64,000 bases of DNA from Bemisia tabaci. Lineage: Eukaryota; Arthropoda; Insecta; Hemiptera; Aleyrodidae. The stretch's first letter is position 1; each line of letters begins with the position of its first letter. The stretch covers positions 44,132,243 to 44,196,242 of the forward strand of contig NC_092793.1 of the NCBI RefSeq assembly GCF_918797505.1, read 5' to 3'. The translations under genes were made by a program, and so were the position numbers. Under the pieces are notes generated by a model. That model was not told where the DNA came from. It did not search any database and saw nothing but the letters and a program-made list of their open reading frames with translations. Below are positions 27,201 to 39,200 of this stretch, piece by piece.

Positions 27201-30200
27201 AGTTTTCTAGTTTCTTCTTTCCACTGCTGAACAGCTTTACTTTTATCCTTTTCTACTTGTGTAAGTGCCGTTTTCACACAAGCAAGCTCTTTTTCCAACT
27301 TGAGGATTACATCCTTGGTTTGAAAAATGTTTTCAGCATTCTTATTAGCCTCAAATTCCATTTCAACTAATTTTGCCTTGAGTGCTTCATTTAGGTTGCG
27401 TTCGTTGGTATAGTTAGAGCTCATAGTTAACACAGCTGTTTCTTTTTCGTTAATGTCTTCCTGCAAAACCATCACCTGCTTGTTAGCTTCATTTAGACTG
27501 TCTTGAAGTTGTGCAGCTTCTCTGCTCAGTCGCAGAACTTCTTTGTGTTCATGTTCTAAAGCAGATTCGAGGTCTTTAATGAAATCATCCTAAAAAGAGA
27601 AAGTTAAATACTTTATAGGCATGGGAAGCACAGCAAAACATGACAAAATCATTAAAAGTAAGGAAACACAATTCAAGTTCAGCTCACACTTAACCTGGAA
27701 CTACAGAAAAAATACTGAACAATGACATCTAGGTTCGGGGTGTCCTAAAAGAGTGAGAAAAAACTTTGGTAGAATAATCTGAAGGTTGAGCAAAATTTTA
27801 AAAAGGTTTGAAAGTATTTCATTCATTGATATAAGTTAGAGGGTCATTTTAAAGAATTCGGTTGACAATGAAAAAGCCGATGTGCATTTATGTTGTAATT
27901 TCTTATGTTTGGCTGTAATATAATAGCAGTCAGGAGGGCACCAGTAACTGGACGATTTGAATTTTTTTGATGTGCCTAAAAAGTTCACGCCGTGAACATG
28001 GCTCGGCCAGTACCGGCCTCGCCGTCGGCCGACTCCGCGCCGCGGTCGCTCCTTCCCCGCGACCCGCGCTCCCCCCTCCTCGCCGCCGCGCTCAGCTTCT
28101 CGCGGCCGCGCTCCCCCGCAACCCGCGCGCCCTACCTCGCGGCGTCGCGACGCCGCTGTCCGCTAGATCGCGTTGACGTACCCAGCTTTAGACGTTCCGC
28201 CTCTCTCTCCCGTCGTCTGATTTTGACGGCATCCCAGCGGCGCGGCCCATGCAAAGTGTGATCCACCATTCACTCCTCAACCAAGCTTGAGCACCTTGGT
28301 AAGTGAATTTTCACCACTTCTCTTTCAGGTCTCCAAGAAGAAGCACCCAGTCCAGCTCCCAACGCTGTCGACTTTCCAGTCCAGCTTCCAACGCTGTCGA
28401 CTTTTCAGTCCAGCTTCTAACGCTGTTGACTTCCCAGTCCAGCTCCCAACGCTGTCGACTTGTCAGTCCAGCTTCCAACGCTGTTGACTGCTCAGTCCAG
28501 CCCTCAACGCTGTTGACTGCACAGTGGCTCTCGTGCCTGGCCGCTTACAGCGCTGCACGGAGCAACCCGCAATCGCCTCATCGCGATATCCAGCGAGCGA
28601 TTCGCTTAGGCAAGCCCTGGGGGTATCCCTTGGGGGTCTTCACCGCGCTTCAAGCGCACAAACTGAAGACGCCGCGCTCACTGTCGCGGATTGCCTGCCC
28701 ATCAGGCGCCCACCGCCTGATCCAGTCCACTCAAGCGCTCGGATGAGCTTCCATCGCCGGCCTTACAACCCGGTGCTGCTCTCCGTCCTGCACGCTTGAA
28801 ATTACGTGCCTGCGCGCACATAAAGTGTGAACATTTCAAGGTGAAGATTTGAAAGAAAATAAATGTACATAATTCGCAACCAATCCTAAAGATGTTAATG
28901 GATGAAAATGCAATAATTAACATACTGAGGAGGGGAAAATGCTTGAAATTTATAAATTTTCACGAAATTTGATGCACAATGGAACATTTGTAACTAATTC
29001 ATGTATAAATACTTGATCTAATTTTTTTCCTAATTCTTGTTAGGACAACAAATTAGTTGCAAACATTTAATTTACCATTAAGTGATGTCAAACAGGATAT
29101 TTAATTATAGAAATCTATATCATCATTGTACCAATGCATTTTATTTTCATAAGAGTAGAGTGAAGTATTGTTATTACTCGGCAATGTTGGCCATTAATTC
29201 CATCCGCTTAATGCGTCTGATGTTTCTTTTCTGAAAACTTAATGTAAGGTAAAACCATTTATCAAATGCTGCAATGAGCAAGAATGCAGTGTGTGTAGTG
29301 TAGCAAGTCGCATCAAATTTCGTGGAAATTTATAAATTTCAAGCATCAGTCCCTCCTCAGAATGTTTATTATTGTATTTTTATCCATTAACATCTTTAGT
29401 AATAAGTTGCAAATTACATTCATTCTCTCTCAAATCTTCACCTTGAATGCTCACACTTTAGGCACATCAAAAAAGGTGGAAAATAAGATAAGTACACTGT
29501 ATAAAGAAGAATGTAACCAACAATAGCATAAATGAACGATGAACGAGAAATGAGTCGCATAAGAAACTCAAACTTTCAAATTACCTTGATATTTACAAAA
29601 AGGGACAAATTTGTTTCAGGAGCCAAACTGCTCTCATATTCGTCAGGTGTCGACTGAGGCGCTGCAGCGCACTCGCCGTCAGATTCCGTAACTAGGACAG
29701 AGAGTAATGGATCGTCCAGCTCTTCAAGATCCTCATTCATCAATCTAGCTCTCTTTTTGAAAATGAAAATTTTCTCTTGCATTGGCAAATCAATTGGACA
29801 AATAACTTCTTTTAAAGTTAATTTTTATTTGAAATTTTAAAATAGTTCTACCTTAAATCCATGCAAGACTAGTGATTGTGGTTATAGGTGAGATGATAAC
29901 TCCAAAAATAAACGTCACAGAAACGAAGAGGCAAAACCCCTATACCAGCCAGCAGCCTTGGAAACTTGTCCTTGGCTCAAGGATGGACACACCGCGAAAT
30001 CAGTACAGTGAAAAGACCCTGCCTGCACGCGCAGTTTGCCTAGAGTTTGATTTACTCTCATTCTTTTGTGATTTTCCAGAAAGTCAGTATTTTATTGCAA
30101 ATGATCTAAGCGCTAATGAACAGCCAAGCGATCAAGCTGTCGATAGAAGAAAACGAAAACTTAAAATTCGGAAATCTCGTAGAGAGGCATGCCGTAGACT

Positions 30201-33200
30201 TCGCGCGTAAATATCTCAGTTGGAATCCGATGGTTCATACGACGTTCTTCCTCAGCATGGCAGTATTGTTCCTAGGCCCTCGATATACTATGGGGCATAA
30301 TATAATGGAAAATTAGTGGAAGAAATGTAATACCTTTTTAACCAACTCTTCCTTAGCTTCTTGAAGCTGGAGGTCCACAACTCCTGCCAGAGATTCGATT
30401 ATCTCTGGCTGAGGACTGTGGAACGAGTCATCAGTTGAGATATTATGGTGTGACCTGGTTGTCGTCTTCTCTTGAGCTGTGAGCATTTCTCGGAATTCCT
30501 GGAATCAAATTTGATGATTCTTAGAAATTTGTTGGGGTATGTGTATCAGGAAAGGGATATAGAACTAGGGAATCAACGATAGGATATTATTTAGTTCAAG
30601 TAATCTTTTCTTTAGTCATACTTACATTTATCTTATTTTATATATTTAACTTAGGTTATATGTGTAGTTTTGTTGTCACTCAAAAACTACAACAAAATTT
30701 TAGGGTCCGGTCATGAGAGCAAACTGAGGCTTTGCTGGTCAGCGAAAAAAGATTTAGGCAGTGGTATGCACTGAAAAGGAATGTTGTTTCTCACTCGTGA
30801 AAGACCTGGATACCACTTGAGCCCATGAGTGAGACGAAAACACAAACGGCAAGCTGCAGCTTGCCTAATCTACTTGCATCATACCTATAAATTCAGAGGG
30901 CAGCCAGGTAATGTTTAAGTGAAAAAGAAGATTCTACTTGGCACCACTGGGTTAAGAAAACATTTTTATGTTTTTCTACCCGAAAAAATTTCTATAGGTT
31001 TCAAACTTAAGAAGACAAACAAAGGAAAATAGCGAAAATTTCAACAAAAAATTTCCCACCATAATTTTCCATATGCAGTTTCCAATTTCTAGTGGTGGGC
31101 AGGTAAAACTTTCAGATACTTCTGCTGACAAATTTTAAAAGGTTTTAAACTCGGGAGGAGTTTCATTTTTTTATTTTTTATTTTGCGCATCAATTACAAA
31201 TTGTACATAAATACTTTTACATGCAAGTTGCATCTTTAAAAAACCGGCGCGGAGTGTCCCCCCAGGACGCGCGCTTTTAAGTTTGGGTTTCCGGCCTCCG
31301 TTGTTCTGTCTTTTAAGTGATCCTCATGTAATGTCTGATATGAAAAAATGTCAACAAACGCTGTAGCAAACTTGAATGACGATGGATGAATCTCCATAAC
31401 CCACTGTGCAACAACATTGCCGTCTTGTCCAAAAATTATCAGTCTGTAACCCACTGTGCGACTATATAGCCATCGTGTCCACCAATTATCAGTTCGTGAC
31501 CCACTGTGCGACAACATTGCCGTCTTGTCCACCAATTTTCAGGGCGTAACCCACTGTGCGGCTTCCCCCCTCTTTTGCCGCACACCCCCCGCCTAAAACT
31601 TTCAAAGCTCGCCAGTTTTAAACGGTTCGACCGATTTCGCTCAAATTCAATACCAGCCTAGAACTAAGTAAGATCTTCCTTCTGTAAAAATTTCGGGGGG
31701 AAAGCTTTTAATTTGCGCGAGTTATAGCGCCCACAAAATTGAACCTCCTCCCACTTCTCGCCCCCACCATTCGAAATGTAATACTTCGATCTCCATTTTT
31801 TTTTTTTTTTTGTAGTCCTGCTCCTCTACTTTACATCGCAAAAAGTTTTACCCAAAAAACTTTGAAAATGAGGGAAATATAACCCAACAAAAATCGGAAA
31901 AACCACGATGAGTCGGAAATACATACATAAATAAACAGATATATAAATAAATAAATAAATATATACATAGGTTCAAATGGCATGCATATTCGTTATCTAC
32001 GACCCATGATCGATGCTCATTACATGGTCTTTGGTCTAGGTCTGACATCAGGGGAGAACGCAATAGTGTATTTCCTTCGGAAAATACAATAAAAGCGTAA
32101 GTTTGACTTAAAGGATAATACTGCATAATTTTATGTATTAGCTTAATGCTAATATCCGCAGAGTCAATATTAAGATCAGCGCGAATATCAGCATTCCTCT
32201 CATACCATCTATCTTTAGGTGTACTTCTTAAAATTTTCATTTGCATAATTTTTATCTTGTATGGGAAATCATGGATGCCAAACAGACCATCCTGCAAGAC
32301 TTTGCGACGAAACAGCTCATTTGGTATGGTCATGTTCAGAGAATGGCAGGAGACAGGTTGCCGAAGAACGTCCTTGATTGGGTTCCTCCTGGGAGAAGGC
32401 GCAGAGGGCGCCAAATGAGAGTTTGGCGGGAGGGGATTGAAGCAGAAATGTTAAGGTGCTATATGCCCCAAGGGTTGTGGTTTGACAGAGGGCAGTGGTT
32501 AGAGGGCAGGTTAGATGTCGAAGTGAAGGGATATATTTACAACGCATAACTGCATTGAAGGTCGCAACCAATTTCATTATTGACTTGTTAGGAAGGTCTT
32601 TAAAATAAGTCCTGAAATTTTATCGATGCCAGGGGCTTTTTTTTTGCATTGATTTTACCTTTGAACTTGAGAGAAGTGTCAGAAAAAAGGGAAATTGCGA
32701 AAATTTCAAATTTGAGATATCTTAACAAAATTTCCGAAGAGAAATTTCCAGTTTCCAATGGTGGGATTTGAGTGAAAGCACACGACAGCAATTTTGGGTC
32801 AAATACTGTCTAAGGTAGACAATGTACGGTTCATTAAAGCCCAAGAAATATAATGGTTGGGTCACGTGGAACAGACAAAAGAAGATAGGATTCCCAAAGA
32901 CATTCCGCAGTCTGGGAGAGGGAGTAAACTGGGAGTCTATGCCAACGAATCGCGCGTGCTAGCAGCGTCCAAGAGTTACAGGGATACAATGCTCAGTCTT
33001 ATTTAAATATAATCCAACGTTGGACAAGTGAAGAAAAAATGAAGATAAATGCATCAAAGTCAGTAAAAGTGGTTTTTACTGATGGACCATTTACTCACAT
33101 CCCTTTGCACCCTGGAGGCACTCAGTCCCTCGTGACACAGTCGCACGTAATCTCGGCCAAGACCAATCTACACAGGTCAGTCATTGCGTATCTTTTCAAA

Positions 33201-36200
33201 ATTCACTTCCTCGTCTGGCCAATATTCGGCCGCAGCACCCAATGGGACATCACATCAGCTGCTCCCATAAGAAATACATCCCAGACAGCCAATTCTATGT
33301 CACTGCGCAGTAGAGTTCCAAAACACGTCTTTAAGAATGACTGACCTGTGTCGATTTGTCTTGATTTCGGCCTCCACATCGATTCCAGGCTTCAATAGGG
33401 TATGCAAATTTAAAAAAAATTTGCTCAACTGAGACTAAAATTTCATGATATGCAGTGGCTGGTAGGCCGCAAATCCAGGCTACGTATCCTTACACCTAAA
33501 ATTGCTGGGAAAAATCTTCATCCGAAGATTAAAGCGTCACAAGCTCCATGAGTTTGGAATCCAGAGGTCCTCAAAATTTTATTTTGCTTAAAATAAATGT
33601 CTCCATGTACCCTCCGGACGCAATCAGGGATACTTGGGACTTTGACTAGGTATGGTCTTCGCAGTTTTCAGTTAAACCAAAAAGACATTTTTATTTCGAA
33701 ATATGGTCGTCTTATTTTTCCTCCTCAATATATAGAAACAGTACATCATTAAGCTAATATAGAAAAATATGAAGTATTATCTTAAAGTTAAACTGACGCT
33801 TTTCAAAGATGCAACTTGCATGTAAAAGTATTTTTGTACAATTTGTAATTGATGCACAAATAAAAAATTAAAAAATAAAACTTCTCTTAAGTTTGACAAT
33901 GGGGTAGTTGCATGCAGCTGAGATTTTAGATTTGATGACTGTTACTTGCAGAACTTATCGCGTAAAAAACCGTTTTTCGTATTTGCAAATTCCGAAATTT
34001 AGTCGAAAGCTCCGAAAAAGCTCGATAAAAAGTCGCAAAATCGTGGTGAGAAATAAACGATTTCCATTAACTGTGACGTCAGTTAGTATACAAGGCCCCG
34101 CCCACCGCCATCACCCTTATTTCGACCGTGTGTTTACTGAGCCGAAGCGTGATCTGTTGTGATGTTTTAAGTGTCCAAACTATCTTTTTGCCTCGGAAAA
34201 TACTGTCAAAAATCATGCTGAAAGGTGTCCAGAATCGTATCTTGATCATAATCTCAAACACAGCACTAGTTGAGATTAGAAAAGTGATAAGAACAAGTCT
34301 AGGTTATGGTGTTGTTGTGATTTTTGGTCAATAGCGCCACCGGCGTCAAGTGAGCCCAACTCGAGGTCTGATTGACTACGACGCACGGTGGATCGAACCC
34401 TGCAAAAAGTCAGACATGGGCGTTTCTCACAAATAGTCATTTCATTTACGTAAATGTCTTCCCAAAGAGTTATACTTTATGATACAGGTATTGGTTTTCA
34501 ATTTTTCAACCCTAAATTAGCGCACACAGCCTCCCAAAGTGGCTCAGGCGGCACTCAAGAAATATTGCCTCACTCGGAACAAATCGTTTGCCGGTTGGCA
34601 TTTCCTCCCAATACATTTATGACAATTTCTGATAATGGAAGCTTATTCTCCTCTTTAAGTAGAGTATATTTCACTGATAACATTTTAAAATATCGTCCTT
34701 TTTACGCGTATTTACGGGAAACCTTTATAGAGCAGTGTTAACTGATCCCTGGAGATCCAGTATCAAGAAAAATTGGCTGCCCCAAACTGCCATTTTGGGA
34801 ATAAAGCTCAAATGACTTTGAAAAAGTGAAATTCATAAAATGGTGGCTGGAGGGAATTCGAATTCCATAGGTCTGCGGTGAATGAGCACCGGACATTTGA
34901 TAGGTGATCTATATGTAATTTTTAGTGCTGAGTCCGAAAATGACCTCGGTTTTTCTCCAACACCCACCGATTTTCCGGAAAATTGAGATTTTCCACTTAA
35001 AATGGACTTTTCGGGAAATGTGATTTTCCGCAAAACTGGTGTATGGTGAAGAGAAACCAAGGTCATTTTCGAATCCAGGAGACAAAAATACATGGGAAAA
35101 CATTCCGCACATGGTTAAAAAAATGTCCCCGTTGTTTCAGATAACAGGGGTTTTCCTCTCAAATGTCCTAATCGACGCATATGATACTAATCTGTTTGCT
35201 TTACGTCTGAAAAGACGAGAAAATTATATCAAGTTGGTGTCTAATGGAGCATCTTTCATCTACGACCTGCTGCTGAAGTCAAAATTGGCCTAAATTCTTT
35301 TCTATCTTCTAACTTTTTCCCAAAAATTCGCGTTTTTTGGATATCGGATTTTTTTTATTTTTATGTTTAATTTTTTCGGAAAATTAGAAGTTAATAGAGG
35401 AAATTGAGGTAATTTAAGCTTTAGCAGCAATCATTAAGCCGGAGAAGCTCCATTAGATACCTAAGTATAAATAAAGGCAGTGTATAGTGGTGACTCGCGG
35501 GGCCTTTAATTAGGAAGGCTCGAATACTGTATGATTTGTGTTGATTGATGTGTATTTGATTTGTATTTTTCTCTCATATTTTCCCCCTTATCATTTTCTT
35601 TTGTAAGAAAGTTAAAGAGGAACCTCTTCCCTTTCAGGAATGAAGGGGAAAGGAGGTCCTCTGTTTTCCTCTCAAAATTTTCGGATTTCTTTTAATTCAT
35701 TTTTTGGGGGAGAGGAGGGGGAAGGGTAAAATAGATGAGTAATAAATGTTTTATATACGATATTCAAACATTATATCGGAGAGAAAAGTCCCTTGAACAC
35801 TTAAAACTCCGATTGAAATGAGTGAAGAAGGTTTAAACTTATCTGTTGTATAACAGTATCTCTCTATTTATCTGGAATCGTGCCAAAATACGTATCTAAA
35901 CCCCATTCATCAATTAAACAGTCATCAAAAATGAACTCTGCTACGAAAAATACATAAGAATCATGAATCCTGCTTTGCTCTATGAGCGAAAACACTACAT
36001 AAATGAGCAAACCAAGTCGCGTGATGTGCCATGTCCAGCCTGCCCTATGACTCGATTCACCGTGCGACGCACCAACACTGCCGAAGCAGTGCAGGCGCAC
36101 CCCAATCCGACGGACCGCACGGCTCCCGGCGGCGGCAGAGGATACGCAAAGAGCTCTATTCTCAACTCTCTTTTTCACTAAGTAAGAAACTATGATGAAA

Positions 36201-39200
36201 AGCTTTCAAAATTGTTTCAGAGTCATCAATCAAATCCTGAAATTTTCATTGATGCAATGAAATCAAGTCAATACAAAAAATCGATTTTCCGCAAATTTTT
36301 AAAAAGACCGTAATTACACGTATTTGACAAAGGGCAAACCTGGTTTACACCATGTGATGTCACGAAGTCCGAGATCCGAATTGGGGAAAAGACCCGTTTG
36401 AAATAGCTTTTGACTTAAAGGAGCTTTTTCTCAAAGTTCCGATGACAGGAATTTTTTTTAAAAAATACCTCAACAATTAGTAGACCTCAAACTTTAAGAA
36501 ATTAATTAAACAATTTTCACACAACTACCCTATAAATATGTGCAGAACCAGCAGACAACTCCTCTATAGCATAGTAACGCAATGAAAATGCAATGTTAAA
36601 TGCGCTCATTCACTATGAGTGGCTTATCAGTAAACTTGTTGAAAAACTGTGTTACGAACATCTTAGCACAAAAAATGTCGGATGGTATTGAGGCAACTCA
36701 AAGCAATGACAAATTAAATGCGACTCAAATGATCTTGTTTTGATAGAAAGCTATTTTTACTTTACAAGTGCCACAAGGACATATAAGGAGTTCAAGCCAG
36801 ATGAACATGTGACGTTTTGTTCCCTTCAGAGGCAAAAGTTATTGAGGCGTTCTCGATGCTTTTTTGGGGATATATTCTTTGGACTATTTTCCTCTTTTCA
36901 GCTGAATGCCATATAGCCAGTTTTCGTCTCAACCTGACAAAGTAGTTCTCTACAAATAAAAGTTACCTTGAAGCACTCAAGTTGCTATTCTTCTAGAAAT
37001 TCATAGAAATACAAAACAAAAAATAAAAACAGCTACATAATACATTTTTAATGTAAAGAAGGTCGGATATGAGGCAACTAAAACAATTCAAGACTAACTT
37101 GGAATGAACTTACCTGACAGTTGTTCCTTAAACACATGATTTCATTGTGACATTCAGCTAAAGTAGATGTTAGGGTTTCTTTCACCCCAAGTAGTTCTTC
37201 AACTTCAACCGCTCGGAGGTGTAGGTTCTTTGTAAGTATTTTTATCTGAAAATCACAGGAAAACAGATAAAACTCAAAATTTTGGACAATTTTTTAAAGT
37301 ATGAGTAGTAGAGAAATGGCGACTTCAGGGCAGTAAAAAAAACTGTAAATATCCTTGATGGGTAGTTACCCCTATACGAGGTATTGAATGTAGCCCCTCA
37401 ATATGCGGGTTAAGCAATGGTGTATGTTACCCCTGCAACTTGCAGCTTATGCAACAGCGTTGCCGGACGGTGCTCATAAATGAATGATTTAATTATCGGT
37501 GAAATTTGGCAACATTTAAAGGCCTGATTCGGGAAATTCCCGCGCTGGAAAATATTTTCGGAAAATTCCCCTTTTCCGATCCGCCCCGGACCGATGCGAT
37601 TCTTTTACAATATCGAAGATCGGAAAACTGTACAGGCTGAATTTTGATACGACTTTTCGTTTTCGAGAAAATTCGACTTTTACCTAAGTTGCATGCGTAT
37701 CTTATGTGTATATACGAGTTTTTATGGTTGCTTGAATAAATGGGATTGGTAGGTCACTCCTAACTTTTACTATTGACAGGTTGTATGTCTGATGTTAAAA
37801 ACACGTTTGTGACGCAAATCATTTTCCCTTACATTGTTGTCTGATTGTACAAAAAATTCGGATTTTCGGACTTGTTAAATTTTCGGCATCAAAAGACCAT
37901 CTCCTCCGGGATGGGTCTGGTATTGCAGACTCGAGAGAGCGGTCTGATTCGGGAATTTCAATTTTTAGTGGCGTGGCGGTATGCGGTTGGAGATGTGTAT
38001 CGGAACCTTGTGTTTTGGGATGAGCAACTGGGTTTGGATGATGCAATGTTCAGTTTGATGGATCGAAAATTTATTCTTCAATTAGGTACGATGAATAGAA
38101 AAAATCATAAAAAGAAAAGAAAGCTACACAAGTTAAGATAATCCATTCTAATACCTCCCAATATCGTCCGTTGGATATGCATCGGGGACAGAGACAGCGT
38201 TCTGAATGATTTTGGCGATTTTTGCTCAAGGTTGTTCGAAAATTCACGTTTGCTTGTCAGAATGTCTTTAATAAAGCATGTCACGAGAAACCAGGATTCC
38301 TTATTCTTGAGAAGCATATCATGAACGTATCGCGGACGAACAAGAAATAACGTACTTCCTGAGGCAGGGGTATCAGAAAATAGAAGAACGGGAGTGGAAG
38401 ATGTGCAGATTCGACAGTGCAATTCGCAAAGGACTTGGTCGAATCATTCGCTTATCTCATGTAACCCATAGCACCCAGCCGCATCGGAAGTGTTAGTGAG
38501 AAATACCGAAAAAAAGGGCTTAACCTGGAACAAATTGTATATAAATTTTTTCCTGTGTAAACGTCATCAGTAGGTCCTCCTGAACAACATACAAAAAGTT
38601 TACCACGGTCCGACCCCTGAACACCCCCCAAAATGACGAAAATTCAAAATGGCGGCCATAATAAGGGCCTATGAGATTTCGATATTTTAAAATGTTCCTG
38701 TACTGTCATGTGAGGTATCGTTTCCTATGTCATTTTGGTCGCAAATTTCATTTCTGAAGTCCGAAAAGCTCCTAGGTCAAAGGGGGTGACCCAAATCCAA
38801 GATGGCGGCCGAATTTGAAAGGCAATAGGGTCATTTTTTAACTTTTACGTGATTGGGCAAGTGAGGTGTCGTTCCCTATGTAATTTTGGTCGTACATTTC
38901 ATTAATGATGTCAAAATAGCTCCCCGGCCAAAGGGGGTGATCTAACTCCAAGATGGCGGCTAAATTTGAAAGGCAGGAGGGTGAATTTTTTTAGATTTTT
39001 ACGTTTAAAATGCTAGTCAGGTGTACCAATTGTCATGAAATTTTGGTTGTAAATTTCATGTCTCAAGTCAAAACAGCTCCCCCCCCCCCCGCTAATCGGG
39101 AGTGCCCCAAATCCAAGATGATGGCTATGTTTGAAAGGCGTATGGGTGCATTTTTGAAAAAAAATTCACCGAACAAGGCAATTCCGTGTATTTTTGGTCA

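Larger units (their letters stand above)
27963..29474. mobile_element. MITE-like TIR element interrupted by a GC-rich insertion
   Basis: TTTTTTGATGTGCCTAAA starts at 27963 and its reverse complement ends at 29474. After removing the insertion at 27981-28820, the left arm continues (AGTGTGAACATTTCAAGGTG) and matches the right arm over ~150 bp, including GAAATTTATAAATTT blocks near 28947 and 29325. The original element was about 0.67 kb. It lies in intron 4 of the host gene. Confidence 0.7.
31141..33895. mobile_element. Cluster of LINE 3' ends in opposite orientation
   Basis: The segment 31155-31235 (T-rich tract, then CATCAATTACAAATTGTACA and GCAAGTTGCATCTTT) returns reversed at 33805-33890, ending in an A-rich tract. 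These look like the 3' ends of two copies of one LINE family pointing away from each other. RT-like fragments on both strands lie between them (31980-32262 minus, 32266-32548 plus, 32840-33110 plus). Confidence 0.5.

Noticed and set aside
27967..28260. GC-rich block as CpG-island promoter of the coiled-coil gene
   Set aside because: Its borders coincide with a 4-bp duplication inside a MITE, so it is an insertion; it lies in an intron far from the gene start.
28302..28334. Very short intron (GTAAGT ... TTTCAG) in the GC-rich block
   Set aside because: It would be under 40 bp, shorter than expected for an arthropod intron, and lies in a repeat insertion without convincing coding sequence.
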